A program made the translations under genes and the position numbers. This document shows positions 44,831 through 54,102 of a stretch of 64,000 bases of DNA, piece after piece (position 1 is the stretch's first letter; each line of letters begins with the position of its first letter). Source of the stretch: Clostridium sp. HBUAS56010 (lineage in GTDB: Bacteria > Bacillota > Clostridia > Lachnospirales > Lachnospiraceae); assembly GCF_007115105.1 (NCBI RefSeq), contig NZ_SULJ01000006.1:181406-245405 (forward strand). The letters are read 5' to 3'. The notes beneath the pieces are model-generated. The model saw only the letters and a program-made list of their open reading frames with translations, was not told the DNA's origin and did not search any database.

Positions 44831-45274
44831 TTACACCAGCTTAGCCAGAACTCCGTTTATAAATGCCGGAGATTCATTTCCGCCGTATTTCTTCGCCAGT
44901 TCTACCGCCTCATTGATGGCTACCTTTTCCGGCACATTCTCATCGAATACTATTTCATAAAGAGCGAGACGGAGTATGGTAAGCTCTGCTTTTCCCATAC
45001 GTTTTGTCTTCCAGCCCTCTGCTACCTCATTGATCTTTACATCAAGCTCTGGAATCTTTACCATAATCGCTTCTGTCTTCTCTTTTAGCTGCTCCGCATT
45101 CTCACTGCTCATGGTCACATCGTGGATGATCTCATCAATCCCTTCTGTGTTCTTGTCATATTCCTGTGGCTGTTCAAAATATTGGATAAGCTGCTCTTCC
45201 TTTTCCTCTGCCGGATGGAAATCCGCACAAAAAAGCAGCTTAAAGCAGTGTTCACGCATTTTACTTCTGGTCAT
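44831..45274 (-). CDS. nusB: transcription antitermination factor NusB
   Basis: A 147-residue protein with the NusB fold: [20 protein letters not shown] at the start, [19 protein letters not shown] and the closing [20 protein letters not shown]. It acts with NusE in rRNA antitermination. It begins the nusB-xseA-xseB-ispA-dxs-tlyA run. The 150-base gap upstream contains a hairpin at 45383-45411. Confidence 0.96.
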   Translation of the reverse strand: MTRSKMREHCFKLLFCADFHPAEEKEEQLIQYFEQPQEYDKNTEGIDEIIHDVTMSSENAEQLKEKTEAIMVKIPELDVKINEVAEGWKTKRMGKAELTILRLALYEIVFDENVPEKVAINEAVELAKKYGGNESPAFINGVLAKLV

Positions 45275-45382
45275 TTACCATGGTCCTCCTGTTGGTAATT
45301 TTTCTGGACGTTTGGAATCATTATACCTTAATGGGGATTTTTATACAACAGAAATTTTCTCCCGGCTGACTGCCAGTCCAGA

Positions 45383-45411
45383 AAGGAGAAGCCATCTTCC
45401 GGCTTCTCCTT
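45383..45411 (-). terminator. hairpin downstream of the hydroxyacid dehydrogenase gene
   Basis: AAGGAGAAGCC pairs with GGCTTCTCCTT around a seven-base loop; only TTCTGG follows on the minus strand, so it is a modest terminator. It also lies in the gap before nusB. Confidence 0.55.
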
Positions 45412-45427
45412 CCCATGGAGTTTCTTT

Positions 45428-46324
45428 TTATTTTTCTAAGAATCCCTTGATATTATCAAGAACTTTCCTGCTTAATATGCCAAACGCCTGTTTTGTTCTG
45501 CCTGCCGATGCATTGACGCAGAAAACCTTTTCATGACTGTTCAGTTCTCCGCTTTCATCTCCGATTGCACCAATTGTGTCACATGCAAAACGGTTATCTC
45601 CCTCACCCAGCCATTTTTTTAAAGCCGGCACATCAAAAGACGGTCCAATGGAGGTGTTAAATAAGATCTTTCCGTTTCCCAGTTTCTTAAATTCCTCCTC
45701 GTGAAGCAGGATTACATTCTTATTTAAACAGGTAATAATAACTTCATTCTCTTCCAAAAGCAGATGAAGAGGCTGATAGGTTATTCCTTTTTCCTCCGAA
45801 TCTGTCTTCCGGCTTCTGCTGTAATAGGAAACATTGGCGCCCATAAAATTCAGAGCCTCTGCAACCATTTTTCCAGACACGCCAAGACCAATGATTCCAA
45901 CCTTTAATCCGGTAAGTTCCACCGGCATATCCTTCCACATGGGTCTGTCGTATCCGTGAAGAAAACGAACCAGTTCACAGATTACATATTCCACCACACC
46001 TACATCTCCGTAATCACGGATTCCAGTAACCGTTATTCCATGTTCATCCGCATAGGCAATATCCACATTGGCACTTTCCTTGGAATAAAGGCTGCAGCAC
46101 ATGCCGATATATCTGATATTCGGACATTTTTCTAACACATACTGGTTAATTCTTGAGGTATAACTAAGTAAAACACCGTCTGCATCTCCGATTCTTCTTA
46201 TGATCTCTTCATCATCCGAGGGAATATCATCGTAGAGCTTTACCTGACGGGCATAGGTAAGAAGCTCTTTTTCTCCCTCTTCTACCAGATTCACCGGTTC
46301 AATGGCAACTAATTTTTCAAACAT
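45428..46324 (-). CDS. D-2-hydroxyacid dehydrogenase-like NAD(P)-binding protein, catalytic His not seen
   Basis: A 298-residue protein of the D-isomer 2-hydroxyacid dehydrogenase superfamily. The nucleotide site GIIGLGVSGKMVAEALNF lies near residue 147. The place where the family has Pro-His (catalytic acid) reads VFCVNASAGRTKQAFGILS, so the usual catalytic histidine seems absent, and IGDESGEL stands where a catalytic Glu is expected. It may act on an unusual substrate or only bind nucleotide. It lies 12 bases after the aspartate dehydrogenase-like gene and probably shares its transcript. Confidence 0.85.
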   Translation of the reverse strand: MFEKLVAIEPVNLVEEGEKELLTYARQVKLYDDIPSDDEEIIRRIGDADGVLLSYTSRINQYVLEKCPNIRYIGMCCSLYSKESANVDIAYADEHGITVTGIRDYGDVGVVEYVICELVRFLHGYDRPMWKDMPVELTGLKVGIIGLGVSGKMVAEALNFMGANVSYYSRSRKTDSEEKGITYQPLHLLLEENEVIITCLNKNVILLHEEEFKKLGNGKILFNTSIGPSFDVPALKKWLGEGDNRFACDTIGAIGDESGELNSHEKVFCVNASAGRTKQAFGILSRKVLDNIKGFLEK

Positions 46325-46336
46325 CCGCGCGCCTCC

Positions 46337-47122
46337 TTAAAATACAATGGGTGAAACAATATTTTGAAGTACTGCAACTACACTCCAGCCTGCGATGGCG
46401 CTTGTACTGGAATAAATATCCACCACTGCCTTTACCCCTTCTGTCTCAGCAGTAATCTTATGATCGTCTCCGACCATTCCAGGTACACTGTAGATGTTAA
46501 CCCGGGTCTTTTCCGGTCCTGTTGTTGCAAGGGAAGCCGCTACTGCAACATTTACTCTGGTGGGAAGAAGTCCAATGGCTTCTTTGGCATTGCCTTCAAA
46601 TACCATGGTGTCTTCCTGATCCGTCATGAGATGTTCCTTAAAAAGGGGTGTTCCCATTAGTGAGGAAGGACCTTTTCTTGTCTCAATCCCTGATACCGAT
46701 TCTCCCATTAAAGATAAAGTTCTAAGGACATCAAATCCTCCCACTGCCCCTGATGCAATGTAAACCTTTGCATGATGATTGGCAGCAGTCTGTCTGACTG
46801 TTTCATAAAAAGCAGAATCTGCAAATGCACCGATGGACAGCACAATCAGACCGATCCCCTTTTCCAGTACTTTTACAGCCATATCCCGGACAGATTCCAC
46901 GGATGCAGCTTCTGCGATATAATCTGGCTTTAATTCTAACAACTCATCAATGTCTGCACAGGATCTGCATCCGTTTTCCTTTGCGATTACATCGGTTTTC
47001 TCTCTGGTTCTTCCTGCGATTCCCACCAGTTCATACTCAGGCAGTAATCCATCTCTCCACGCCTTGGCAATAATTCCTCCAAGATAACCATTCCCTACAA
47101 TTCCAAGTCTAAGCTTACTCAT
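46337..47122 (-). CDS. L-aspartate dehydrogenase (NadX)-like protein
   Basis: A 261-residue two-domain oxidoreductase. The N-terminal dinucleotide motif LGIVGNGYLGGIIAKAW is followed by YIAEAASVESVRDMA and the AspDH-type VYIASGAVGGFDVLRTLSL. NadX-type enzymes oxidise aspartate to iminoaspartate with NAD(P). ATG 47122 is chosen because AGGAGAGAGG precedes it and MSKLRLGIVG aligns with the family; an in-frame extension to 47206 is unlikely. No nadA, nadB or nadC is nearby, so a role in NAD synthesis is not supported by context. It pairs with the dehydrogenase-like gene downstream. Confidence 0.85.
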   Translation of the reverse strand: MSKLRLGIVGNGYLGGIIAKAWRDGLLPEYELVGIAGRTREKTDVIAKENGCRSCADIDELLELKPDYIAEAASVESVRDMAVKVLEKGIGLIVLSIGAFADSAFYETVRQTAANHHAKVYIASGAVGGFDVLRTLSLMGESVSGIETRKGPSSLMGTPLFKEHLMTDQEDTMVFEGNAKEAIGLLPTRVNVAVAASLATTGPEKTRVNIYSVPGMVGDDHKITAETEGVKAVVDIYSSTSAIAGWSVVAVLQNIVSPIVF

Positions 47123-47224
47123 GCCTCTCTCCTTTTTTGTTGTAATAAAATCGTTAAATTTTATTATAACCCGAAATCGGATTACATTCAAGGGATACCT
47201 GGACAAAGACTGTTTTACAGGCGG

Positions 47225-48652
47225 TTATTCTTTCACCGCAAACTGATTCTTTCCTTTTTTCTTTGCCTCATAAAGTGCATCGTCTGCCCGTTTTATAATG
47301 GCATCATAATCGTATTCTTTTTCTTTTATCAGAGTGATTCCAATGCTGACCTGAATTGTACCGGAAATACGAAACGCATTCAGGATACGCTCTGCAATGA
47401 CTTCCGGCTGTTTCTTTCTTTTCTCCCCGTACAGCCAGATACAGAATTCATCGCCCCCAAACCGGACAATCACATCATCTTTTCTTGTGCAGGAATTTAA
47501 TATCTTCCCCACCTCTGTTAAAACAACATCTCCTTCATAGTGACCAAACGTATCATTGATCTTCTTAAAGTCATCTATATCCAAAAACATACAGGCATAA
47601 AAGCGCTGATTTTCATTGCCCCTCAGCCCTTTTGCGATTAATTTTCCTGCGGTTTCCCTGGTATAAACTCCTGTGAGATAATCCTTTTGTATCTGCTTTT
47701 CCTGCCGTCTGCGAAATCTCCAGAGTCTAAAAAGAAAAGAAACTGCTGTCAGAAGCAGAAATAGAGAACCGGCTATCATAAAAAAGGTCAGCTCTCTGAT
47801 CCGGTTCCAAGAAGCGCTGTATTCCTCCTGATCAATCACCGATGCCACCAGCCAATTTGCAATTCCAGACGGCTGATAATATAAAAGCTGTCTTTTTTTG
47901 TCTTTTTCATAAGAAAGATAACCTGGCTGATTCTCCTTTAGATCCTGTTTTACCTGTGCCAGAGACTGCCCTTTTTTGTAGCTCATCTCTTTTAAGTAGT
48001 CTAATATATTTTTATAAGAATTAAGGGCGGAGCCTGCCGCCACCAGTTCTCCGGTTTCCGTTACAATCATATTTCCGCCATAAGGACGCAAAGAGGAATC
48101 ATCCGCATAAGTCTCCAGTTCCTGTTTTGTATATTCCATACAAACAGCACCGATTACCTGCCTGTCCCTTATAATTGGGGAAGCGAGTATAATCCCATCT
48201 TGTCCATCAAATTCCCCTGGAAGAAGTCTGGAAACCGTATTCTCTCCTTTTAACACCTGTTTAAAATAGGAGCGGGATGAGATGATTCTGGAACGGTTGG
48301 CTCCATAGTAGATTGTTCCCTTTAAATCAGCTACTCCGATCCGAACCCCGTCTGTTTCCTGCACCTGCGCAAAAGCCTGCCACTTCTCATCTCCAGATTC
48401 TTCCGGAACTTCACAGTGCGCAGCAAATAATTCAAGCCACTGAAACTTTTCCTGTATCAGTCCTTGCAAATGGTTTAACGCGCTATCGTTTTGCTTTTCT
48501 AAATCATGATATATCTGGTTTCTGAGACTAGTCTGCATTTCCTTATAATAATAGAGATTTAACAAAAAAACTCCTATTACAATGAAAACCGCCAGAGCAA
48601 ATCCAACCGCCATTCTAATGGAAGCATGGTTTTTATCCCTATGATTGGTCAT
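47225..48652 (-). CDS. membrane diguanylate cyclase with extracellular sensor (dCache-like) and GGDEF domain
   Basis: A protein of about 475 residues. One membrane segment near the N-terminus (MAVGFALAVFIVIGVFLLNL) and another at about 290-310 (FFMIAGSLFLLLTAVSFLF) flank a large outside domain of Cache type. The C-terminal GGDEF domain has an intact active site (VRFGGDEFCIWL) and the RKDD inhibitory site five residues ahead. It should make cyclic di-GMP from GTP in response to an extracellular ligand. The start may be ATG 48652 or 48673. It interrupts the usual asp23-nusB neighbourhood. Confidence 0.93.
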   Translation of the reverse strand: MTNHRDKNHASIRMAVGFALAVFIVIGVFLLNLYYYKEMQTSLRNQIYHDLEKQNDSALNHLQGLIQEKFQWLELFAAHCEVPEESGDEKWQAFAQVQETDGVRIGVADLKGTIYYGANRSRIISSRSYFKQVLKGENTVSRLLPGEFDGQDGIILASPIIRDRQVIGAVCMEYTKQELETYADDSSLRPYGGNMIVTETGELVAAGSALNSYKNILDYLKEMSYKKGQSLAQVKQDLKENQPGYLSYEKDKKRQLLYYQPSGIANWLVASVIDQEEYSASWNRIRELTFFMIAGSLFLLLTAVSFLFRLWRFRRRQEKQIQKDYLTGVYTRETAGKLIAKGLRGNENQRFYACMFLDIDDFKKINDTFGHYEGDVVLTEVGKILNSCTRKDDVIVRFGGDEFCIWLYGEKRKKQPEVIAERILNAFRISGTIQVSIGITLIKEKEYDYDAIIKRADDALYEAKKKGKNQFAVKE

Positions 48653-48750
48653 ATCAAACACCGCCCTTGCCATCCTGGTCCTGCGTTTATGGTTCTTTTT
48701 TTATCCTGTCCACTTTAGGGGCAAGATAAACGCTTTTGCAGGCATAAGAA

Positions 48751-48788
48751 AAGCGGGGGCAAGAACCATTCCAGGTTCGCCCCCGCTT
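48751..48788 (-). terminator. intrinsic terminator after the asp23-like gene
   Basis: AAGCGGGGGCGAACC pairs with GGTTCTTGCCCCCGCTT, followed by TTCTTATG on the minus strand. Confidence 0.8.
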
Positions 48789-48801
48789 TAGACTGCAACA
48801 T

Positions 48802-49188
48802 CTAATTATTCTCTTCCAACGCAACACCTGCGATACGGATATTCACATCAAGAACGGTTAATCCGGTCATATTCTCAATGGCACTCTGAACCTTCTCCTG
48901 AACCTTCTCGCTGACAGACGGAATACTGTAACCATACTTGATATTCAAAGACAGGTCAACCGACACATGCTCTTCCGTCAATTCTACTTTCACACCTTTG
49001 GATAAATTTTTCATGCCCAGCTTCGCCACCAGTTCATTGGTGATGTTGCCTGCCATGGAATCTACGCCTTCTACTTCGGTTGCAGCAAGACCTGCAATGA
49101 TCGCTACTACATCATCTGCAATCTGCACTTCGCCGATTTTATCTTTTTCATATACTTTGTGAGTATTTCTGCTTTCCAATTCTGCCAC
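48802..49188 (-). CDS. Asp23/Gls24 family envelope stress protein
   Basis: A 128-residue Asp23/Gls24 (DUF322) protein: GEVQIADDVVAIIAGLAATE, EGVDSMAGNITNELVAKLG and VDLSLNIKYGYSIPSVSEKV are typical. The family associates with the membrane and is linked to cell-envelope stress in Firmicutes. It lies after spoIIIAH on the same strand with a 78-base gap, the common clostridial order. It is closed by a strong terminator. Confidence 0.94.
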   Translation of the reverse strand: MAELESRNTHKVYEKDKIGEVQIADDVVAIIAGLAATEVEGVDSMAGNITNELVAKLGMKNLSKGVKVELTEEHVSVDLSLNIKYGYSIPSVSEKVQEKVQSAIENMTGLTVLDVNIRIAGVALEENN

Positions 49189-49266
49189 AGCAATTCCCTC
49201 CTGTACTTAAATTTTCTAGGTTATGGAATCATTATAGCAAAATTGCCAGTCCTTTGCAAAGGCTTT

Positions 49267-50097
49267 TTATTCTTCCAGTTTCATGAGGGTAATCACGATG
49301 CTGTCTGCACCAACCTCTGCTTTTCTCTTAACAATATCTTCGATCTGTGCACGCTGTGGATCGCTGATGCTTGAGGCATTAATCACAACATCTACTTTTC
49401 CGCTGGAAATGCTGACAACCGGATCAGAGAAACCTTTTGCAAGAAGAAGGGTCTCGGCTGCACTTTCTTTTTCGGAAATGGCTGTCATATCAATCATTTC
49501 CTGAATCGCCTGCTGTTTTGCCGCTTCTTCAATGTTAGGGCTATTAATCAGATTCATCAAAGTCTCTTTGTTTCTGGCTCTTACCTGTTCTCTGTTTAAC
49601 TGAACGCTGGATATGTAATCGGTTACATTCATTCCGCTTGTAAGAACAGCCTCTCCCGGATTATCAAGACCAGTATCTGCTGCCTGTGTTTCTGCGGCTG
49701 CAAGGTCTTTTTCCGGAGTCTGGTCTGGTGCCTGTGTCTCTGCGGCAACGTTTTCAGCTCCTGCATTTTCTGCGGCTGCCTGATTCTGTGCGGCATCCAG
49801 TTTGTCAATATCCGAAGCGTCCTGGTCCAGACTTGCAATATCCTGGGTTGTATCACCATCAAGAGCTTTATTCTCAGCTAAAACATCTTCTTCGGATATA
49901 TCAGTTAATCCAGCCTCATAAACATCCGTTCCAGAAGCCACCTCCTGTTTCCCTGCATAATTTAAATATCCGGCAGCGGCGATCATAACAGCCAGCGTGG
50001 TAATGATAATCTGGTTTCTTCTGAACAGTTTCTTCATATCCATTTTCTTTGGGGTCTTCGGGACATTTGGTTCATTGCTTGTTTTCCAACTTTTCAT
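49267..50097 (-). CDS. spoIIIAH: stage III sporulation protein AH
   Basis: A 276-residue SpoIIIAH. An N-terminal membrane segment (IIITTLAVMIAAAGYLNYAG) leads to a long Ala/Gln/Asp-rich linker and a C-terminal YscJ/FliF-like ring domain (about 165-276) with KETLMNLINSPNIEEAAKQQ and LAKGFSDPVVSISSGKVDVV. In the mother cell it pairs with forespore SpoIIQ to form the feeding channel. ATG 50097 has AAAGGAG at a good distance; GTG 50106 is too close. The linker is longer than in Bacillus. Confidence 0.95.
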   Translation of the reverse strand: MKSWKTSNEPNVPKTPKKMDMKKLFRRNQIIITTLAVMIAAAGYLNYAGKQEVASGTDVYEAGLTDISEEDVLAENKALDGDTTQDIASLDQDASDIDKLDAAQNQAAAENAGAENVAAETQAPDQTPEKDLAAAETQAADTGLDNPGEAVLTSGMNVTDYISSVQLNREQVRARNKETLMNLINSPNIEEAAKQQAIQEMIDMTAISEKESAAETLLLAKGFSDPVVSISSGKVDVVINASSISDPQRAQIEDIVKRKAEVGADSIVITLMKLEE

Positions 50098-50112
50098 ACC
50101 TGACACTCCTTT

Positions 50113-50721
50113 TTATTCCACCCTCTTTAATACTTTTATTTTATGTGGGGGCAGGTTAAATAATGCTTCCATTGCACTGGAAATTTCAGCTTTTACCGTA
50201 GGACTGCCTCCGCCCTGGGCACTGATGATGATTCCTTCTATTTCCGGACTTATCTCTTTCTCCACAATTGGAGCGGTATTTTCTCCTGAACCGGTTAAGA
50301 TTGTGCTCTCCTGCTGCTCTTTACTGGTGATCTTTCTGGTTCCTCCGGAGCTGTCATTTTCTTCGGTAGAGGAGTCTGACGTGTTACGATCGACTCTGAC
50401 AATCTTCTCTTTCGAAGATTTTAACACAATCATAACATCTACCTGACCAACTCCATCTACAGTCTTTAAGAGCTTTCTTACTCTGGCTTCAAGCTGTTCT
50501 TCATAGGTTTTGTCTGCTCCTGCAGCAACTGCCATTCCTTGTTCTGCTGATTCTGTTACGATACCATTTTGCAGTCCGGTCTGACTTTTATTCTCCGCCG
50601 TTTTTCCTGTTTTCAGGATCATACCTGAACCGGAGGGGATTGTAAGGATCAGGATTATGAGCCCAACCGCCAGCAGGATCAGCCACTTATCCTTTCCCAT
50701 CTTCCAATTGAATTTCAACAT
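50113..50721 (-). CDS. spoIIIAG: stage III sporulation protein AG
   Basis: A 202-residue SpoIIIAG. One membrane segment (WLILLAVGLIILILTIPSGS) is followed by a ring-forming domain; YEEQLEARVRKLLKTVDGVG and VDVMIVLKSSKEKIVRVDRN match the family. It forms the large ring of the SpoIIIA-SpoIIQ channel. ATG 50721 has GGAGGAACAGG before it and overlaps spoIIIAF by 35 bases; a longer start at 50751 has no ribosome site. Confidence 0.94.
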   Translation of the reverse strand: MLKFNWKMGKDKWLILLAVGLIILILTIPSGSGMILKTGKTAENKSQTGLQNGIVTESAEQGMAVAAGADKTYEEQLEARVRKLLKTVDGVGQVDVMIVLKSSKEKIVRVDRNTSDSSTEENDSSGGTRKITSKEQQESTILTGSGENTAPIVEKEISPEIEGIIISAQGGGSPTVKAEISSAMEALFNLPPHKIKVLKRVE

Positions 50722-51343
50722 CCTGTTCCTCCAAATCATAATATTCCGCAATACGTCTTCTAAGACCTGATAATCGTGAATTTTCTTCCTGTCTGTCAGG
50801 TTCCTTTTTTTCTGGCTTCGACTGGGTAATCTTAATTCCGTCTACTTTCTGTATCTTTTCAATCGGTACAATCTCTTTTATCTGGGACGCAGTATTCTCT
50901 TCATTCTCCTCACGTTCCGGGATCAACAAAAGGGATACTGAGGTGACATGACCAAATAAACGGTTTTCCTGATCCTGGTTAATCTCTGCTTTTGCTTTCC
51001 TGCAGCCAAATCCAGCGGATTCTGCCATGGATTTTAAATCCTCCCCCACAGCCTCCTCATACTGGGAGATCATCTTTTGAAGTCTTTGCCCTTCCATTTT
51101 GGATATCTCTCCCTTTAGCTCTCCTGCCTCCTTTTTCAGAGAAATAGCTTCAAAATAGTAAGCAAGGGTATCATCAAGCCTCAATCCCCCTGTCACTGGT
51201 TTTAAGACCAAAAGAATCAGTACCATTCCCGCAAAAAAGCGAAGGTATTTTTCGTACTTTTTATTGGGCAGCAGATTTAATGCAACTGTCATAAATATCA
51301 GATAGTATGTAATACTTCTTATCCATTCAAATAATTGTTCCAT
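50687..51343 (-). CDS. spoIIIAF: stage III sporulation protein AF
   Basis: A 218-residue SpoIIIAF with two N-terminal membrane segments (IRSITYYLIFMTVALNLLPN and YLRFFAGMVLILLVLKPVTG) and a soluble C-terminal half ending in RRRIAEYYDLEEQDVEIQLE. It is part of the mother-cell channel complex. It lies 4 bases after spoIIIAE and overlaps spoIIIAG, so expression is coupled. Confidence 0.93.
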   Translation of the reverse strand: MEQLFEWIRSITYYLIFMTVALNLLPNKKYEKYLRFFAGMVLILLVLKPVTGGLRLDDTLAYYFEAISLKKEAGELKGEISKMEGQRLQKMISQYEEAVGEDLKSMAESAGFGCRKAKAEINQDQENRLFGHVTSVSLLLIPEREENEENTASQIKEIVPIEKIQKVDGIKITQSKPEKKEPDRQEENSRLSGLRRRIAEYYDLEEQDVEIQLEDGKG

Positions 51344-51347
51344 AAGC

Positions 51348-52589
51348 TCACCCGGAAAAATAAGTTACGTTGGTTGATGCACAAACAAGGGCAATGGTAA
51401 TCACAAAAAGTAATACGCCAGAGGCTGCAATCGACAACAGCATTTTATGCCCTTTGGCTATATCGGAAATACAGGATACAATTCTCTTATCACAGACGGG
51501 CTGCAGCAAAGCTGCCACACATTGATAAAGGAGCATGAGCACCACCAGCTTGATTAAGGGAATGGCTGCGATCATAAGCAGAATTACAATTCCAGCAGCA
51601 CCAATCGTGTTTTTTATAACCACTCCTGAACCCAGAACCATCTGCGCCACAGAGCTGATTCCATTTCCAATTCCGGGAATTGCTCCTACTATTTTCTGAA
51701 CAGTTCCGGTTTTCATGGAATCCACATAGGGAAGAACCATTGCCTGAATAATCTGAAATCCCAGTACAATTCCTATCAGAGTCTTTAAACTCCAGGAGAC
51801 AATCTGTTCCAGCAGTTCCGTCATTTTAGAAAGCATGTCTTCTTTTGCAATATGTCCTGCCATAACCAAAAGAGCATAGACCCTGATAAGGGAAAGAAGC
51901 ACATTGCCAAGAAGCCACTGGACTCCTGCAATCACAAACAGAGTAAAACCGTAAGATGCCGCCGCAGTCACGCTTCCCCCCGCAAATGCGACTGCCAGAA
52001 AATAAGCAGGAAGTAATGCCCGCATAAAATCCAGAATCTGACTGAGCACATCCCTTACAATGGTAACGCTGGTAAAGAAGCTGGCAGCCAGATAAGTAAA
52101 TAATAATAAATATGTAACAAAGAATCCCGTTTCCGAGATCTGACTTCCTGTAAACACACTGGAAAAATTAGAAAATACCGCTCCAATGATTCCAAGTATA
52201 ATAATCTGTCCCATCATATGTCCGTTGGATTTTATTTCCCCCAATAACAGTTCTTTTATGGCACTTCCTATTTTTCCCATCACCTGATCTAAATTTCCTG
52301 CCATAAGATCTTTCATTAAGTCTTTAAAAGAAAGATGAAGCCCGTGCTCCCCATTCATGCGATCTAAAACGGTTTGAATGTCGGTTAAATCATACTGGTC
52401 CAAATCGGTTTCCACGGAACTGACACTTGAGCCTAGTTGTCCAGCTTTTGGATCTGGCTGTGCCTTGTTCTGGTCCGCTCCCAGGGCTGTTCCGGAAAGC
52501 AGAAGGGACAATATGAGACACAACAGGAACAGGGCAGTTCGTTTCTTTATGCGCTTTTCTCCAATTTGAATGTTATAAATTCTGCTCAC
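51348..52589 (-). CDS. spoIIIAE: stage III sporulation protein AE; upstream spoIIIAA-AD absent in window
   Basis: A 413-residue polytopic membrane protein. A signal peptide (FLLCLILSLLLSGTALGADQ) precedes about seven membrane segments, including the family-typical MMGQIIILGIIGAVFSNFSS and LMRALLPAYFLAVAFAGGSV-like stretch around residue 200. It belongs to the SpoIIIA-SpoIIQ channel in the mother-cell membrane. GTG 52589 has AAGGTGG at the right distance; GTG 52598 is the other choice. It is normally the fifth gene of the spoIIIAA-AH operon, but here the upstream neighbour is a VgrG-like gene. I see no sigma-E-like promoter in the 150-base gap, so its transcription is unexplained. Confidence 0.95.
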   Translation of the reverse strand: MSRIYNIQIGEKRIKKRTALFLLCLILSLLLSGTALGADQNKAQPDPKAGQLGSSVSSVETDLDQYDLTDIQTVLDRMNGEHGLHLSFKDLMKDLMAGNLDQVMGKIGSAIKELLLGEIKSNGHMMGQIIILGIIGAVFSNFSSVFTGSQISETGFFVTYLLLFTYLAASFFTSVTIVRDVLSQILDFMRALLPAYFLAVAFAGGSVTAAASYGFTLFVIAGVQWLLGNVLLSLIRVYALLVMAGHIAKEDMLSKMTELLEQIVSWSLKTLIGIVLGFQIIQAMVLPYVDSMKTGTVQKIVGAIPGIGNGISSVAQMVLGSGVVIKNTIGAAGIVILLMIAAIPLIKLVVLMLLYQCVAALLQPVCDKRIVSCISDIAKGHKMLLSIAASGVLLFVITIALVCASTNVTYFSG

Positions 52590-52680
52590 ATCAACCACCT
52601 TTTTACCGGTTTTAACAGGTACCTTTTTCAGGATGGACTATAGGACTCAGGACAATCCCTCCTTTTACCTCAATATATGT

Positions 52681-52727
52681 GAAGCGGGACAGATTATGAC
52701 TGGAAAAGTCTTAGTCTGTCCCGCTTC
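52681..52727. repeat. perfect 13-base inverted repeat between spoIIIAE and the VgrG-like gene
   Basis: GAAGCGGGACAGA pairs exactly with TCTGTCCCGCTTC, with GACT/AGTC pairing inside. Neither flank has a good T-run, so it is a weak terminator at best. It marks the boundary between the VgrG block and the spoIIIA genes. The 140 bases to spoIIIAE hold no recognisable spoIIIAD remnant. Confidence 0.6.
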
Positions 52728-52743
52728 TAAAATTACCTGCCTG

Positions 52744-54057
52744 TTACGTTCCTGTTTGTATGATGTCGATGGAACAGGGAGCATGAACTTGTATGTTTGC
52801 TGCTTTTATGGTAACCGGACCATCCGCCGCAATGGTTATATTCCTGCTGCTGTCTATCAGCATGCCATCTCGGTCTGCCATTGTAACTTTAGACATTCTC
52901 CCGTTTTGATCTGCACTTGACAATCCCATGGCAGAAGGGAAAAGAAACAAATTTTTATTACAGTCTGTTTCAAAGCGTTTGTGGGAACTGTCTTTTGTCG
53001 TAATACTGTCTGAATGACAGCCAGCATTGTCTGAAATCACAGCTCCCCGTTCATCTGCAGTTAAATACTGCAAAGAAACTTCAGTTCCCTTCTCTGGCAT
53101 CCCGTACAGAACCTGGCCTGTAATTGGTCTGTACTCATAGCCATATGCTCCCTGTCCCCCTTTCCCATCAATCTCTAATTTAATAGTAACCTTTTCTTTT
53201 TCAGTTTTTTCCACTCTGCCTTTTAATGACATTCCAGAACGAACATCCTTATGAATCTTTTCCTGTATCCCAGGCTTTCCTTTTCCAACCCAATATTTAA
53301 ATAGAAATTCTCCTGCACTTAATTCTCCATCAATCTGATAAATAATCCATTCACAGCCCTCTATTATCACCTTGTCACCAATTTCCATCCCTGGTTCTCC
53401 CAAAAACACATAACTGATGTTATGTTTCTGATTGCACCCGGTCTTCTTATACTGGTTATGTATTACTGCTTTTCCAGTAAAATCTGGCAGTTCTAACGGT
53501 AGTGCTCCTTTTCGCATTCCAAACCAGAACTTTGGTAAACCAGATTTTACTTCCGGAATAACCGCTGTTTCTGCCAAACTAGCCAGACGCCCGATGAATT
53601 CCCAATCAGTTTCTTCGTATTGAATCAAAGGTCTTCCAATTCTTTCTTTTCCCTCTGTACAGATAACCGCACTGTCAGGAATGTCCTTAATAAGTGTTTT
53701 TATAACTTCACCATAAGTCATACCCACTTCTTGGAATGATCTGCTTTTTTTCTCTTCATCCAACAGACAGGTTCCGGTCAATGCCAAGAGCTCCATCTCT
53801 TTATATTTACCATTATGAAATACTTCAATTTCCTGTACCACACCTTTGAATATCAATTTTTCTTTTTTTTCTAATAACATAACCAGTTCAATTGCTGTTC
53901 CATAAAAACATTTTTCTTCTACCTCTACCTGGGAATCTATGATTCCTCTTATCTCCAGTCTGCCATGCTGATTGGTTGAACGATGAATGCTCAACTTATG
54001 AATAACCAGAAAACTCCACTCACCACTAATCCGAATTACAAGATTCAAAGGGTTCAT
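52744..54057 (-). CDS. VgrG-like spike protein (late control D/Gp5 type), second copy
   Basis: A 437-residue protein with the layout of a VgrG/phage-tail spike. An N-terminal late-control-D-like part contains MTYGEVIKTLIKDIPD and IQYEETDWEFIGRLASLAET, the hallmark DWEFI...LA pattern. An OB-fold follows with VYGMPEKGTEV-like sequence (about 310) and a C-terminal beta-helix (NITIAADGPVTIKAANIQVH). Such proteins form the tip of contractile injection or tail structures and carry effectors. It ends the VgrG-PAAR-ankyrin run and lies 155 bases upstream of spoIIIAE on the same strand. Confidence 0.82.
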   Translation of the reverse strand: MNPLNLVIRISGEWSFLVIHKLSIHRSTNQHGRLEIRGIIDSQVEVEEKCFYGTAIELVMLLEKKEKLIFKGVVQEIEVFHNGKYKEMELLALTGTCLLDEEKKSRSFQEVGMTYGEVIKTLIKDIPDSAVICTEGKERIGRPLIQYEETDWEFIGRLASLAETAVIPEVKSGLPKFWFGMRKGALPLELPDFTGKAVIHNQYKKTGCNQKHNISYVFLGEPGMEIGDKVIIEGCEWIIYQIDGELSAGEFLFKYWVGKGKPGIQEKIHKDVRSGMSLKGRVEKTEKEKVTIKLEIDGKGGQGAYGYEYRPITGQVLYGMPEKGTEVSLQYLTADERGAVISDNAGCHSDSITTKDSSHKRFETDCNKNLFLFPSAMGLSSADQNGRMSKVTMADRDGMLIDSSRNITIAADGPVTIKAANIQVHAPCSIDIIQTGT

Positions 54058-54102
54058 TCTTTATCCTTTCTCTCTGATCAATTTGCTTTTCCGTATTTTC
54101 TA

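Noticed and set aside
44976..45536. Plus-strand frame of 186 codons across nusB
   Set aside because: Serine-rich shadow of nusB and the next gene end; no ribosome site.
52600..52680. Remnant of spoIIIAD just upstream of spoIIIAE
   Set aside because: All three frames were read; the only open stretch encodes a short segment with no likeness to SpoIIIAD.
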